Positions 1 through 8,578 of a stretch of DNA of 64,000 nucleotides are shown one piece after another (positions within the stretch are counted from its first letter, which is position 1; each line of letters starts with the position of its first letter). The position numbers were made by a program, and so were the translations under genes. This stretch comes from Mesorhizobium sp. NBSH29. Lineage in GTDB: Bacteria; Pseudomonadota; Alphaproteobacteria; Rhizobiales; Rhizobiaceae. The notes below the pieces were generated by a model, which saw only the letters and a program-made list of their open reading frames with translations, had not been told where the DNA came from and did not search any database. The stretch is taken from positions 3,110,501 through 3,174,500 of the forward strand of contig NZ_CP045492.1 of the NCBI RefSeq assembly GCF_015500055.1, in the 5' to 3' direction.

Positions 1-279
1 CAGATAGGATGTCCCGTCTTTTGTGCAGGTCTGATTGTATTCCGGCGCATCGATGCCGCGCAGACGCACCCGTTCCTTGCCGAGCGTAAGGGAATCGCCG
101 TCGTTGATTACGGCCTGCCCAGCAGTCTGCCGCGTATCGGCAATATCAACGCGTGCTGAAACCACCACCAGAAGGAACAGAATGGCTGCGGCGACGCCAT
201 AATCAAGTATTTGGCGCCACAGGCTGCGTGGCCGGCGCGACCGGTTGGTCCGCGCTCTGCCATTCCAGGATGAGCTCAT
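1..279 (-). CDS. thermonuclease (SNase-like) family protein, 3' end beyond window
   Basis: Only the first 93 codons are in the window; the gene runs off the left edge. A basic N-terminal stretch of about 20 residues is followed by a hydrophobic segment at about residues 29-40 (AAAILFLLVVV), so the protein is secreted or membrane-anchored. The remaining part contains the staphylococcal-nuclease-like signature: NDGDSLTLG, then VRLRGIDAPE, then a Cys soon after. In the SNase family the Asp and Arg of these segments bind calcium and the scissile phosphate. The ATG at 279 is the first in frame ahead of the anchor. It is divergent from the histidine kinase at 352. The family assignment is based on motifs only; the substrate is unknown. 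Confidence 0.7.
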   Translation of the reverse strand, partial: MSSSWNGRARTNRSRRPRSLWRQILDYGVAAAILFLLVVVSARVDIADTRQTAGQAVINDGDSLTLGKERVRLRGIDAPEYNQTCTKDGTSYL

Positions 280-351
280 GCGCAAAAGGGTCTCTTAATC
301 ATTCGCCACTAACCTGGGCTTGTATCGATACGCGCCACAACAGAAACGTTC

Positions 352-1884
352 ATGCCGTTCCAGCAATCGACCACGGCCGATAAGTTTATTGTGGACCGCC
401 GAAAGACCCATCGCAACAGCGAGGTGTCGCGCGCGGTCCGCAAAACGCGCGACCGTCTTTCGCAAAGAGCCGGCAACCCGGAATTTGACCGCGAGCTTTT
501 GAAACTGCATGCGCGCGCAATGGTCAGCAGCGCCACCGCGATACCACTCTTAGTACTGCTCATCGCGGGTGCCGGTCTCTATTTTGGCATGGAAGCCAAC
601 ATTCTGATCTGGGCGCTGGTCACTGTCACGTGCTACACCGCAGTGGCATTTGTGGCCCGCAATATCGACCGTAAAAATCCGTCAGATATCAAGTCAAAAC
701 GCGTTCGTAATATTTTCTTCGTGAGCCACTTTGTCAGCGGCCTGGGCTGGGCTTATTTCGCCTCGCTCAGCTGCATCGCCTGTGACCCGGACTACCTGCC
801 GGTGTTCAAGGCCGTTGTCCTCCTTCTGGCCATCGCCGCCAGCGCCCTCATCAGTTCATCGCTGCGCGGCGCGCTGATCGTCACTTTCGCGCTTCCTGTG
901 GCCATCTATGCATCGCTGGGCGCCCATCTGTGGATGCCGGTGCAAAGTGTGATGGCAGGTCTGCTGGTTCTGGCTCTGCCCTTCTTTTCTTACGTATCGA
1001 GTAATATGAACCGGTCCGCAGTCATGCTGCTATCTTTTCGGCGCGAAGTGGATGGCCTGATTGCCGAGCTCGAAACCGCGAAATCCATGTCGGACGAAGC
1101 CCGCGGCCGCGCCGAGGAGGCCAATTTGGCCAAGTCACGCTTTCTGGCATCCATGAGCCATGAGTTGCGCACGCCACTGAATGCTATTTTGGGCTTTTCC
1201 GAAGTCATGGCCAGCGAAGTGCTCGGCCCGATGCAAAACGACACCTATCGCGATTACGCCCGCGACATCCATGGGTCCGGTCAGCATCTGCTCGACGTCA
1301 TCAATGAAATTCTCGATCTCTCGCGCATCGAGGCCGGCCGATATACGCTGAATGAAGAGCCGGTCACGATCGTCTATGTGGTGGAAGAGTGCTGCCGCCT
1401 GATGGAGTTGAAATCGCGCAACAAGGACATCCGCATCGTCCAGCAATATGAGAGCGATATGCCACGCCTCTATGCCGATGAGCGTTCTGTGCGCCAGATC
1501 ACGCTCAACCTCTTGTCGAACGCAGTCAAATTCACTGGTAGTGGCGGGGAGATCATCGTCAAGGTGGGTTGGACGGTCGGTGGCGGCCAGTATATCTCCG
1601 TCAAGGACAACGGCCCAGGTATCCCGGAAGACGAGATCCCAATCGTCCTGTCAGCCTTTGGGCAGGGCTCGATTGCCATCAAAAGCGCCGAGCAGGGTAC
1701 CGGCCTCGGGCTGCCCATTGTCCAAGGCATGATGGCGATGCATGGCGGCGAGTTCGAACTTCACTCCAAGCTGCGCGAAGGCACAGAGGCGATCGCGATA
1801 TTCCCTGCCTCGCGCGTCATGGAATCACTTCCGGCCATTCATCGCCAGCAGGATCAGCCGCCCGCCCGCCGCTTCGCATCCTGA
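352..1884 (+). CDS. membrane sensor histidine kinase
   Basis: This is a 510-residue histidine kinase. A cytoplasmic basic N-terminus is followed by about six hydrophobic segments (roughly residues 60-215), a short coiled coil, and a HisKA dimerisation domain with the phospho-acceptor in SHELRTPLNAILGF (His270). The HATPase_c domain follows, with an N box (LNLLSNAVKFT), G1 (KDNGPGIP) and G2 (GTGLGLPIV). No PAS or receiver domain is visible, and no response regulator is encoded nearby, so it is an orphan kinase whose signal is probably sensed by the membrane domain. The ATP-binding half resembles the PleC/PdhS-type kinases of alphaproteobacteria. It converges on cobT. No strong ribosome binding site precedes the ATG at 352. 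Confidence 0.9.
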   Translation: MPFQQSTTADKFIVDRRKTHRNSEVSRAVRKTRDRLSQRAGNPEFDRELLKLHARAMVSSATAIPLLVLLIAGAGLYFGMEANILIWALVTVTCYTAVAFVARNIDRKNPSDIKSKRVRNIFFVSHFVSGLGWAYFASLSCIACDPDYLPVFKAVVLLLAIAASALISSSLRGALIVTFALPVAIYASLGAHLWMPVQSVMAGLLVLALPFFSYVSSNMNRSAVMLLSFRREVDGLIAELETAKSMSDEARGRAEEANLAKSRFLASMSHELRTPLNAILGFSEVMASEVLGPMQNDTYRDYARDIHGSGQHLLDVINEILDLSRIEAGRYTLNEEPVTIVYVVEECCRLMELKSRNKDIRIVQQYESDMPRLYADERSVRQITLNLLSNAVKFTGSGGEIIVKVGWTVGGGQYISVKDNGPGIPEDEIPIVLSAFGQGSIAIKSAEQGTGLGLPIVQGMMAMHGGEFELHSKLREGTEAIAIFPASRVMESLPAIHRQQDQPPARRFAS

Positions 1885-1989
1885 TAACACTTGCAGTGCA
1901 ACTGTGGGCGCCACAGACGTCTGCCATTCTTGCGGTCACATGAACGGACGTGACCGATCTGCACCGCAAGTTGGCGCGGCCGGAGCCAG

Positions 1990-2991
1990 CTAACGTATCG
2001 CGGCCGCCATTCCCGACAGAGACAATGCCGCAGCCTTTACGATACCGGCGGCGAGCGCGGCGCCTGTACCCTCGCCATGGTGAAGCTTGAGATCAAGGAT
2101 CGGGCGCAGACCCAGCCTCTCTGCCGCCCGCTTGTGTCCATTCTCGACAGAAAGATGCGCCAGGACGCAATGGTCGAGTGCATGCGGGTTCAACGCATGG
2201 AGAACCGCAGCAGCGGCCGTTGACGCAAACCCGTCCAGCACCACCGGCACTTTTTGCAACCGCGCCGCAAGGATAGCGCCGGCAATGGCAGCGAATTCGC
2301 GCCCGCCGACTCGCCGCAGCGCCTCAAGCGGATCTTTCAGATGCGATCCATGCAGAGCCAGCGCCTTGTCCACGACGCCAGCCTTGCGTGCCATCATTGG
2401 GTCGTCTGCGCCTGAGCCAGACCCTACCCAATCTGCGCCCGAACCGCCGAACAAGGCAGCAAACAACGCCGCAGCGACTGTCGTGTTGCCCACGCCAAGA
2501 TCGCCGATGCACAAAAGATCAATATTGTCTGCAACCGCCTCCATCCCGAAAGCCATGGTCGCCGCGCAGCTTTTCTCATCAAGCGCCGCATCCTGCGTGA
2601 TGTCTGCCGTTGGCAGGTCAAGCGCTAGGTCAAAAACCTTGAGCCCAAGGTTGGACGCAATGCAGAACTGGTTGATTGCTGCTCCACCTGCTGCCGTGAG
2701 CTCCACCACCTGCGCGGTCGAGGCCGCAGCCCGTGGTGAAATCACGTTGTTGGCGGCCACGCCATGGTTACCGGCAAAAATGGCCACCAGCGGCTTGTTG
2801 ATGACCGGCGGCGCCCTGCCCGTCCACTCAGCCAGCCATTCGGCGATGTCTTCTAGACGGCCAAGTGAGCCTTTTGGCTTACCTGTTGCGGCGTAGAGCG
2901 CGCGCACCCGTGCAGCAGCCCCCTGATCGGGGCCCTCGACCCCTGCGAGCAAGGTGCGAAAATCGTCAAATGGAAGGCCGCTGGTGGTCAT
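1990..2991 (-). CDS. cobT: nicotinate-nucleotide--dimethylbenzimidazole phosphoribosyltransferase
   Basis: This 333-residue protein has the usual length of CobT. The enzyme transfers phosphoribose from nicotinate mononucleotide to 5,6-dimethylbenzimidazole and so makes the alpha-ribazole phosphate of the lower cobalamin ligand. Visible family features are FAGNHGVAAN near residue 70, the glycine-rich IGDLGVGNTTVAAALF around 160, and the C-terminal HHGEGTGAAL, whose Glu is the presumed catalytic base. In many rhizobia cobS (cobalamin synthase) lies divergently next to cobT; here no cobS is present and the divergent gene is the DUF1289 protein. Its product would supply the B12 needed by NrdJ, encoded at 47.4 kb. 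Confidence 0.95.
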   Translation of the reverse strand: MTTSGLPFDDFRTLLAGVEGPDQGAAARVRALYAATGKPKGSLGRLEDIAEWLAEWTGRAPPVINKPLVAIFAGNHGVAANNVISPRAAASTAQVVELTAAGGAAINQFCIASNLGLKVFDLALDLPTADITQDAALDEKSCAATMAFGMEAVADNIDLLCIGDLGVGNTTVAAALFAALFGGSGADWVGSGSGADDPMMARKAGVVDKALALHGSHLKDPLEALRRVGGREFAAIAGAILAARLQKVPVVLDGFASTAAAAVLHALNPHALDHCVLAHLSVENGHKRAAERLGLRPILDLKLHHGEGTGAALAAGIVKAAALSLSGMAAAIR

Positions 2992-3030
2992 CTGTCCGCC
3001 AAATCAAGGTGAGTGAAAAAAGTCCATCCG

Positions 3031-3060
3031 TGCGCATAAATGCGCAATGATGCGCAGACA
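3031..3060. repeat. three TGCGCA hexamers spaced exactly 10 bp apart
   Basis: The palindromic hexamer TGCGCA occurs at 3031, 3041 and 3051, each at the head of a 10-bp unit, in the 183-bp gap between cobT and the DUF1289 gene. The spacing is close to one helical turn, which would put three half or full sites on the same DNA face. A regulator-binding role for the divergent promoters is inferred only. Confidence 0.4.
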
Positions 3061-3174
3061 AGCACCCGCTGTTGAGTTTTTGATGGCAGACGCACGACAT
3101 AGTGCGCCGGTTTCGAAAGAACTTGCATTGCCAATTGCGGTGCACCATGTGGATGAGACCATCCGGGAACGGCA

Positions 3175-3414
3175 ATGACGGCCATCGAATCGCCCTGCAT
3201 CCTTGTATGCTCCATCGATATGAAAACCGGCTATTGTTTCGGCTGCGGACGCACGGGCAACGAAATCTCGGACTGGATGAGCATGGCCCCCCACCAGCGC
3301 AGCGCCATCATGGCCACCCTGCCCGCAAGACTTGAAACCGTTGAGCGTCGCCCCCGCCGCGAGACACGTCGCAGCCGAATGGCGCGGGAACGGTCCCAAG
3401 AAGATTCGGCATGA
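3175..3414 (+). CDS. DUF1289 domain-containing protein
   Basis: This 79-residue protein has the compact Cys pattern of DUF1289: SPCILVCSID at residues 6-15, then YCFGCGRT at about 20-27. The four to five cysteines probably bind a metal such as zinc or an iron-sulfur centre. The tail is rich in Arg and Glu and likely disordered. The stop overlaps the start of the next gene (ATGA at 3411-3414), so both are probably translated together. The function of this family is not established. Confidence 0.85.
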   Translation: MTAIESPCILVCSIDMKTGYCFGCGRTGNEISDWMSMAPHQRSAIMATLPARLETVERRPRRETRRSRMARERSQEDSA

Positions 3415-4109
3415 AGTCATTGTTCTGGTTCGTATTTGCCATAGCCGCAGTAGCTTTGGCGACAATCATGCTGACCGGAACAGACATCATCGGTATCTCC
3501 GGCGAGGAGATCGGCCGAACTGCCTATATTGCACTGTGGAGTGCCTTCGTTGCGGTTGGCATCCTGTCTTCCGGGCAACGCTTCGGCACAGTGCTGCGCA
3601 GCCTTGCCCTGCGGGCGCTCCTCATCCTTGTTTTCATCGCCGGGTATCAATACCGATACGAACTGCAAGACGTCGCAAGCCGAATCACGGTTGGTCTTGT
3701 TCCCGGCAGCCCACTATCGTTGACGGATTCTAACGGCAAACAAACGGTCGAACTTGAAAAGCTGCCAAGCGGCCATTTTGGGGTACGGGCGAAGGTCGAC
3801 ACAACGTCGGTTGATTTCATGGTCGATACCGGCGCAACGACAACCGTGTTGACGCTAAACGACGCCCGCCGAGCCGGAATTGATCCAAACAGGCTAAGCT
3901 TCAGCGTTTCTGTATCCACCGCCAATGGCACCGGCCGTGCAGCGCGTGCCATCGCCGATGAAGTCGCAGTCGGCTCCATAGTCCGGCGCCGCGTACCAGT
4001 GCTAGTCGCTGAGGCCCACGCGCTCGAACAGTCACTGCTCGGCATGAATTTCCTTGGTACCCTTTCCGGATATGACGTACGCGGCGACCGGATGATCCTG
4101 CGTGACTGA
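3411..4109 (+). CDS. TIGR02281-type membrane-anchored clan AA aspartic protease
   Basis: This 232-residue protein has three N-terminal hydrophobic segments (about residues 4-22, 36-52 and 65-82), followed by a retroviral-type aspartic protease domain. The catalytic motif is VDFMVDTGATTTVLT near residues 133-147, and a second conserved segment is LLGMNFLG near 210-217. Such single-domain proteases work as homodimers, each subunit giving one Asp. The domain is predicted to face the periplasm. Translation is coupled to the preceding DUF1289 gene, a pairing common in Hyphomicrobiales. The substrate is unknown. Confidence 0.85.
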   Translation: MKSLFWFVFAIAAVALATIMLTGTDIIGISGEEIGRTAYIALWSAFVAVGILSSGQRFGTVLRSLALRALLILVFIAGYQYRYELQDVASRITVGLVPGSPLSLTDSNGKQTVELEKLPSGHFGVRAKVDTTSVDFMVDTGATTTVLTLNDARRAGIDPNRLSFSVSVSTANGTGRAARAIADEVAVGSIVRRRVPVLVAEAHALEQSLLGMNFLGTLSGYDVRGDRMILRD

Positions 4110-4145
4110 CGGCGCGTGAGCAGCGGTCCATCAGGAATTTCGTAG

Positions 4146-4808
4146 CTACGACACGCCGATCCGCGGTGCAGCACTGCTGTCCAGAGCAAGCGGCATCGTC
4201 GCAGAACGGCGCTCGAAAATGTGGTCGACAATCCCCCAGTCACGCGCTTCCTCGGCACTCATGAAGTAGTCGCGGTCCAGAACACGCTCCACATCTTCGG
4301 GCGCGCGCCCACAGTGGTGCGCATAGAGTGCAATCATCCGCCGCTTGGTTCTGGCCACATTGTCGGCATGGCGTTCGATGTCGGACGCCTGCCCCTGAAA
4401 CCCACCCAATGGCTGGTGCAGCACCACGTCGGAGTTGGGCAGTGCAATCCGCAATCCCGGCTCGCCTGCCATCAAAAGGAAAGACGCCATTGAGCGCGCT
4501 GTGCCCATGCACACCGTCGAGACCGGACATGAAATATATTGCATCGTGTCATAGATGGCGAAGCCGCTGGTCACCATGCCACCCGGAGAATTGATATAGA
4601 GCGCGATTTCCTTGCCCGGATGGTCTGATTCCAGCGCCAGCAGCTGAGCGCACACGAGTGCTGAAACCGTGTCGTTGATCTCGCCATTGAGAAAAATGAT
4701 CCGCTCGCGCAGCAGACGCGAAAAAATGTCGAACGAGCGCTCGCCCCGGCTCGATTGTTCGATCACCATCGGTACAAGAGTGTTCATCAAAAAAGCTCTC
4801 CCGTTCAT
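4146..4808 (-). CDS. clpP: ATP-dependent Clp protease proteolytic subunit (ClpP paralogue)
   Basis: This 220-residue protein is a ClpP-type serine peptidase. The oxyanion-loop region reads [20 protein letters not shown], the nucleophile lies in [13 protein letters not shown] and the catalytic His in VVLHQPLGG; the C-terminal handle [17 protein letters not shown] is also present. The usual GQAASMGA around the serine is changed to GTARSMAS, so this is likely a paralogue and not the housekeeping copy. It starts inside the stop of the SRPBCC gene (ATGA at 4808-4805); an internal start at 4787 (MNTLVPMV) is also possible. It is the third gene of an ArsR-SRPBCC-ClpP operon, which suggests stress or metabolite control. 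Its partner ATPase is not encoded nearby. Confidence 0.9.
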   Translation of the reverse strand: MNGRAFLMNTLVPMVIEQSSRGERSFDIFSRLLRERIIFLNGEINDTVSALVCAQLLALESDHPGKEIALYINSPGGMVTSGFAIYDTMQYISCPVSTVCMGTARSMASFLLMAGEPGLRIALPNSDVVLHQPLGGFQGQASDIERHADNVARTKRRMIALYAHHCGRAPEDVERVLDRDYFMSAEEARDWGIVDHIFERRSATMPLALDSSAAPRIGVS

Positions 4809-5209
4809 GCGGCGCGCAAATGCGCTATCGCCATATTGGAATTGGCAGCCGATAGCCGCATCTCGGTCCGCTTGAAGTCGCCGTGCCTGATGCGCAGTCT
4901 ACTGCCACCGGTCGCATCAGGCTGGAGTTCAAAGGAGACAATAGAAGCAACGCCCGCATCATCATGCCAAGCATAGCGCACCGACCGCCCGACATCGACC
5001 GCCAGCACCTCGCAATCGATGGTGGTTTGCTTGTCCGAAAGGGTGAACCGCGCGCCCTGCTCCACGGGCCCAAGCGTGCGTCCCAGCCATTCGGCCATGA
5101 TTTCCGGCTGAGTGATGGCACGCCACACTTTTTCTGCTGGCTCGGCGAGATCAACCTCAAATTCCAGAGTGTCGCCCGACGCACCGGCCCCCCGCTTCTC
5201 GTCGCTCAT
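4805..5209 (-). CDS. SRPBCC (AHSA1-like) domain protein
   Basis: This protein of 134 residues has the START-like/AHSA1 fold signature: [27 protein letters not shown] near the N-terminus, then beta strands with [18 protein letters not shown] and the C-terminal helix. Such proteins bind hydrophobic ligands or act with Hsp90-type chaperones. I chose the ATG at 5209 because it overlaps the ArsR stop (ATGA 5209-5206); the longer frame to 5287 would run back into arsR. The pairing of an ArsR repressor with an SRPBCC protein is widespread, and the ligand is usually unknown. Confidence 0.85.
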   Translation of the reverse strand: MSDEKRGAGASGDTLEFEVDLAEPAEKVWRAITQPEIMAEWLGRTLGPVEQGARFTLSDKQTTIDCEVLAVDVGRSVRYAWHDDAGVASIVSFELQPDATGGSRLRIRHGDFKRTEMRLSAANSNMAIAHLRAA

Positions 5210-5523
5210 TGATCCATCCCCTTCAAAACGGTTTTCAGCTTTTCGATCTTCTCCGGCCAGAAGTCGGTTCGATACCGGTCGATCCACTCGGCCAGCGGCT
5301 GCAGGCCGCCGGGATGAATGGTGTAAAACGCGTTGCGGCCATGGCGGCGCTCGCTCACCAGCCGCGCCTCTTTCAACACCGCCAGATGCTGCGAGACTGC
5401 GGGCTGCGAGATGTCAAAACCAGCGGTCAGTTCGCCAACAGTTTTTTCGCCACTGGCGAGTGCTTCAAACACCGCGCGTCGGGTTGGGTCGGCCAATGCG
5501 CGCCAGATCTGGGGTTCAATCAT
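5206..5523 (-). CDS. ArsR/SmtB-family winged-helix repressor
   Basis: This 105-residue helix-turn-helix protein begins MIEPQIWRALADPTRRAVFE and contains the recognition helix region ISQPAVSQHLAVLKEARLV, followed by the wing RHGRNAFYTIH. It lacks the CxC metal-binding motif of classical ArsR, so it is more likely a ligand- or redox-responsive member. I prefer the start at 5523 to the in-frame ATG at 5544, because the longer form would begin inside the palindromic operator at 5528-5553. It heads an operon with the SRPBCC and ClpP genes through two successive ATGA overlaps. Confidence 0.9.
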   Translation of the reverse strand: MIEPQIWRALADPTRRAVFEALASGEKTVGELTAGFDISQPAVSQHLAVLKEARLVSERRHGRNAFYTIHPGGLQPLAEWIDRYRTDFWPEKIEKLKTVLKGMDQ

Positions 5524-5527
5524 GCCA

Positions 5528-5553
5528 AATAGATAAGCCTGCACTTATCTATT
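5528..5553. promoter_or_regulatory. palindromic operator of the arsR-SRPBCC-clpP operon
   Basis: A perfect 10-bp inverted repeat, AATAGATAAG and its complement CTTATCTATT, is separated by 6 bp. It lies 5 bp upstream of the preferred arsR start. The size and position fit the autoregulatory operator of an ArsR-family dimer. Binding has been inferred, not shown. Confidence 0.65.
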
Positions 5554-5581
5554 GGCAAGCAAAATCTGCTAACGCCGAGCG

Positions 5582-6415
5582 TCAGCCCATCAGGCTGGCG
5601 AAGAACCGCAATGCGACCAGCAGACAAAAAAGCCCGAAGCCGATTTCAAGCTGCCGTTTCGACAAAGCGTGCGCGATCCTTACCCCGTAGGGCGTGACGA
5701 CAAGCGCTATGGGAATGACCAGCGCAACTGCGACCCAGTTGACGAAACCGGTGGAGGCAAACGGCAGCAAAGTGTTATTCCAACCGGCGATGATGTATCC
5801 GACAGCGCCCGGCACCGCGATCATCACACCGACACCGGCTGACGTCGCCACAGCCTGGTGCATGGGACGTCCATAGAGCGTCATGAAGGTATTGTTCATG
5901 ATGCCGCCGCCAATGCCCATCAAGGTCGAGAAAAACCCGATCCCTGTTCCGACGACCGACCGCCACGGATTGCCGGGAATTTCGCTGCCCAGCCGCCAGT
6001 GGTCGCGACCGAAGAGCAGTTTGATACCCACCAGAACGGTCACCACGGTAAACACAATGCGCAGGCCAGCGCTTGAAATAGAGGCCGTAGCAATGGCTGC
6101 CAGAACCACGCCTACCGGGATCGAAACGAGAAAGGATTTGAGCAGATCCATATCCACCGCGCCCCGGGCCTTGTGGCTGGTGAAGGAGCGGATCGAGGTT
6201 GGGACGATGATCGCCAAAGACGAACCGACCGACAGATGCATGCGCACGGCCTCGTCTACTCCGAGCAGGCCGAACACCTGATAGAAAACAGGCACCAGGA
6301 CGGCTCCACCGCCAATGCCGAATACACCCGCCAGCAAGCCCGCGACAACGCCCGCTGCAGCAATGCCCATGACAAACATGGCAATCTCGCTTCCACCCAT
6401 CGACATGTCCGGCAT
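5582..6415 (-). CDS. TauE/SafE (TSUP) family membrane permease
   Basis: This 277-residue integral membrane protein has eight or more hydrophobic segments and the two internally repeated glycine-rich TSUP motifs, FGIGGGAVLVPVF near residue 33 and LMGIGGGIMNNTFM near 167. The family exports or imports organosulfur anions such as sulfite, sulfoacetate or 3-sulfolactate. A good ribosome binding site (AGAGGAGA) precedes the ATG. It is divergent from the phoX-like gene and just upstream of the arsR operon in orientation, but a separate unit seems likely. The substrate cannot be told from sequence. Confidence 0.85.
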   Translation of the reverse strand: MPDMSMGGSEIAMFVMGIAAAGVVAGLLAGVFGIGGGAVLVPVFYQVFGLLGVDEAVRMHLSVGSSLAIIVPTSIRSFTSHKARGAVDMDLLKSFLVSIPVGVVLAAIATASISSAGLRIVFTVVTVLVGIKLLFGRDHWRLGSEIPGNPWRSVVGTGIGFFSTLMGIGGGIMNNTFMTLYGRPMHQAVATSAGVGVMIAVPGAVGYIIAGWNNTLLPFASTGFVNWVAVALVIPIALVVTPYGVRIAHALSKRQLEIGFGLFCLLVALRFFASLMG

Positions 6416-6516
6416 GCGAGATCTCCTCTGATGAAGGACCTCCGCTATCGCCGCGATGCGGGGATGTAAAGCGCCAGCACGGTATCTGCTGGACCGTCAT
6501 CACCTCATTCCAGCGA

Positions 6517-6534
6517 CCGTCAAAGAACTGTAAT
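6517..6534 (+). promoter_or_regulatory. Pho-box-like direct repeat upstream of the phoX-type gene
   Basis: Two 7-bp direct repeats, CCGTCAA and CTGTAAT, are separated by 4 bp (AGAA). This matches the spacing and most bases of the PhoB box (two CTGTCAT half-sites, 4-bp spacer). A further CCGTCAT lies at 6494-6500. The site is 48 bp upstream of the start of a PhoX-family gene, which is a known type of PhoB target. Confidence 0.45.
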
Positions 6535-6581
6535 GTGACCATGCGAAGTGTCCCGCTCCATAGGACCGGACAGGAGCTTCC

Positions 6582-8573
6582 ATGACCCACGATCACGAAA
6601 CCGACAAGCTGACGCGATCTATCCGCGCCGAACTCTCCGAGGACACCGGCTCCAACAATTCCACAGCCGACACGATGGGTGAAATCATCGCGCGCCGGTT
6701 CTCGCGCCGCGATTTGCTGCGCGGTTCTCTCGCCGTCGCCGCCATCACCGCAACCGTCAGTCCGCTTGCCATGCTGGCATCTGAACAGGCGCACGCCCAA
6801 GGCACCACCCGCTTTGTGTTTGATGAAGTCACCGCCGGCGTTGATGCTGATCACCATGTCGCTGCCGGTTATGATGCCGATGTGCTGATCCGTTGGGGCG
6901 ACCCGCTTTTTGCCGACGCACCTGAATTTGACCCGCTCAACCAGACAGCCGAAGCGCAGGCAAAACAGTTCGGCTACAACAATGATTATCTTGGCTTCTT
7001 TCCGATAGACGGCAAGTCCGACCACGGCCTTTTGGCCGTCAACCATGAATACACCAATGAGGAACTGATGTTCCCTGAAATGGCGCGTCAGGAAAGCAAG
7101 GAAGTTGCCTTCGCCGCCATGACACCGGAACTGGTGGCAATCGAAATGATGGCCCATGGTGGTGCCGTCGTTGAGGTTCTGCGCGAAAACGGCAAATGGA
7201 CCTACAAGAAGGACTCCCCGCTCAACCGCCGCATCACCGCTGAGACGGAAATGGAAATCACCGGCCCCGCCGCCGGACACGCGCTGATGCAGACCAATGC
7301 CGATCCATCCGGCACAAAGGTCAAGGGCATGATCAACAATTGCGCGGGCGGCATGACACCATGGGGCACGTGGATTTCCTGCGAGGAAAATTTCAACGGC
7401 TATTTCATGGGCGAAATGGGCGAAGCCCACCCCAACTACGCCAATTTCAAGCGCCTCGGCGCACCGGGCGCACAATATGCCTGGGCCAAATATCATGACC
7501 GTTTCGACATTATCAAGGAACCGAACGAAGCAAACCGCTTCGGCTGGGTTGTCGAGATTGACCCGACCGATCCAAACTCAGTGCCTAAAAAGCGCACTGC
7601 ACTTGGCCGCTTCAAGCACGAAGGTGCCGCCATGCTGGTCAACACAGATGGCCGCGTCGTCGTCTATTGCGGTGATGATGAGCGCTTCGATTATGTCTAT
7701 CGCTTCGTCACCGAGGGAAAATACAACCCGGATGATCGTGCGGCCAATATGGACCTGCTCGACAAGGGCACGCTTTCGGTTGCCAAATATAATGATGATG
7801 GCACCGTCACCTGGATGCCGCTGATCCACGGCGAAGGCCAACTCACGGCTGAAAACGGTTTTGACAGCCAAGGCGATGTGCTCATCCGCACGCGGCTTGC
7901 CGCAGACACCACCGGCGCGACCAAGATGGACCGTCCAGAAGATGTCGAGGCCAATCCGGAAACCGGAAAAGTCTATGTCATGCTGACCAATAACAGCCGC
8001 CGCAAGCCAGAGCAGGTCGACAAGGCCAATCCGCGCCCTGAAAACCTGTTCGGTCACATTGTTGAAATGACAGCACCCAACAAGGACCATGCCGCCGATA
8101 CCTTCACATGGGAAATCCTCGTGAAATGCGGTGATCCTTCCATCGCAGAAGTCGGTGCCACCTTCTCATCGGCCACCACCAAGGATGGCTGGTTCGGAAT
8201 GCCAGACAATTGCGCCGTCGATGCCGAAGGCCGCTTGTGGATCTCCACCGATGGCAACAGCGCAGAAGACACTGGCCGTGCCGATGGTCTGTGGGGACTG
8301 GAAACGGAAGGCGAAGGCCGCGGAACCTCCAAACACTTCTACCGCTGTCCTGCCGGCGGCGAACTGTGCGGCCCCATGTTCGCACCAGATGTCCAAAGCG
8401 CCTTCGTCGCCATCCAGCATCCAGGTGATGATGGTGAAGCATGGCCAGAATTCGGCCGCGTCTCCACCTTCAACGACCCGTCCACCCGCTGGCCAGATTT
8501 CAAAGACAACATGCCACCACGCCCAGCAGTTGTCGTCATCACCAAACAAGGCGGCGGCAAGATCGGCGTTTAA
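6582..8573 (+). CDS. PhoX-family (DUF839) alkaline phosphatase-like protein
   Basis: This 663-residue secreted protein belongs to the PhoX family of calcium/iron-dependent phosphatases, which release phosphate from phosphomonoesters in the periplasm. A 38-residue hydrophilic leader is followed by a twin-arginine signal (SRRDLLRG at residues 41-48, then a hydrophobic stretch and a possible AHA cleavage site at 70-72). The mature part has DUF839 features such as GLLAVNHEYTNEELM, NNCAGGMTPWGTWISCEENFN split around 250-270, LGRFKHEGAA near 342, and DRPEDVEANPETGKVY near 445. These regions hold the Glu and Asp metal ligands. The gene stands alone between a divergent exporter and a terminator, and a Pho-box-like site precedes it. 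Confidence 0.9.
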   Translation: MTHDHETDKLTRSIRAELSEDTGSNNSTADTMGEIIARRFSRRDLLRGSLAVAAITATVSPLAMLASEQAHAQGTTRFVFDEVTAGVDADHHVAAGYDADVLIRWGDPLFADAPEFDPLNQTAEAQAKQFGYNNDYLGFFPIDGKSDHGLLAVNHEYTNEELMFPEMARQESKEVAFAAMTPELVAIEMMAHGGAVVEVLRENGKWTYKKDSPLNRRITAETEMEITGPAAGHALMQTNADPSGTKVKGMINNCAGGMTPWGTWISCEENFNGYFMGEMGEAHPNYANFKRLGAPGAQYAWAKYHDRFDIIKEPNEANRFGWVVEIDPTDPNSVPKKRTALGRFKHEGAAMLVNTDGRVVVYCGDDERFDYVYRFVTEGKYNPDDRAANMDLLDKGTLSVAKYNDDGTVTWMPLIHGEGQLTAENGFDSQGDVLIRTRLAADTTGATKMDRPEDVEANPETGKVYVMLTNNSRRKPEQVDKANPRPENLFGHIVEMTAPNKDHAADTFTWEILVKCGDPSIAEVGATFSSATTKDGWFGMPDNCAVDAEGRLWISTDGNSAEDTGRADGLWGLETEGEGRGTSKHFYRCPAGGELCGPMFAPDVQSAFVAIQHPGDDGEAWPEFGRVSTFNDPSTRWPDFKDNMPPRPAVVVITKQGGGKIGV

Positions 8574-8578
8574 ATAAC

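Noticed and set aside
5775-7496. 573-residue minus-strand frame
   Set aside because: It lies opposite the PhoX-like gene and out of frame over the TauE/SafE gene, both clearly real; its sequence has no domain.
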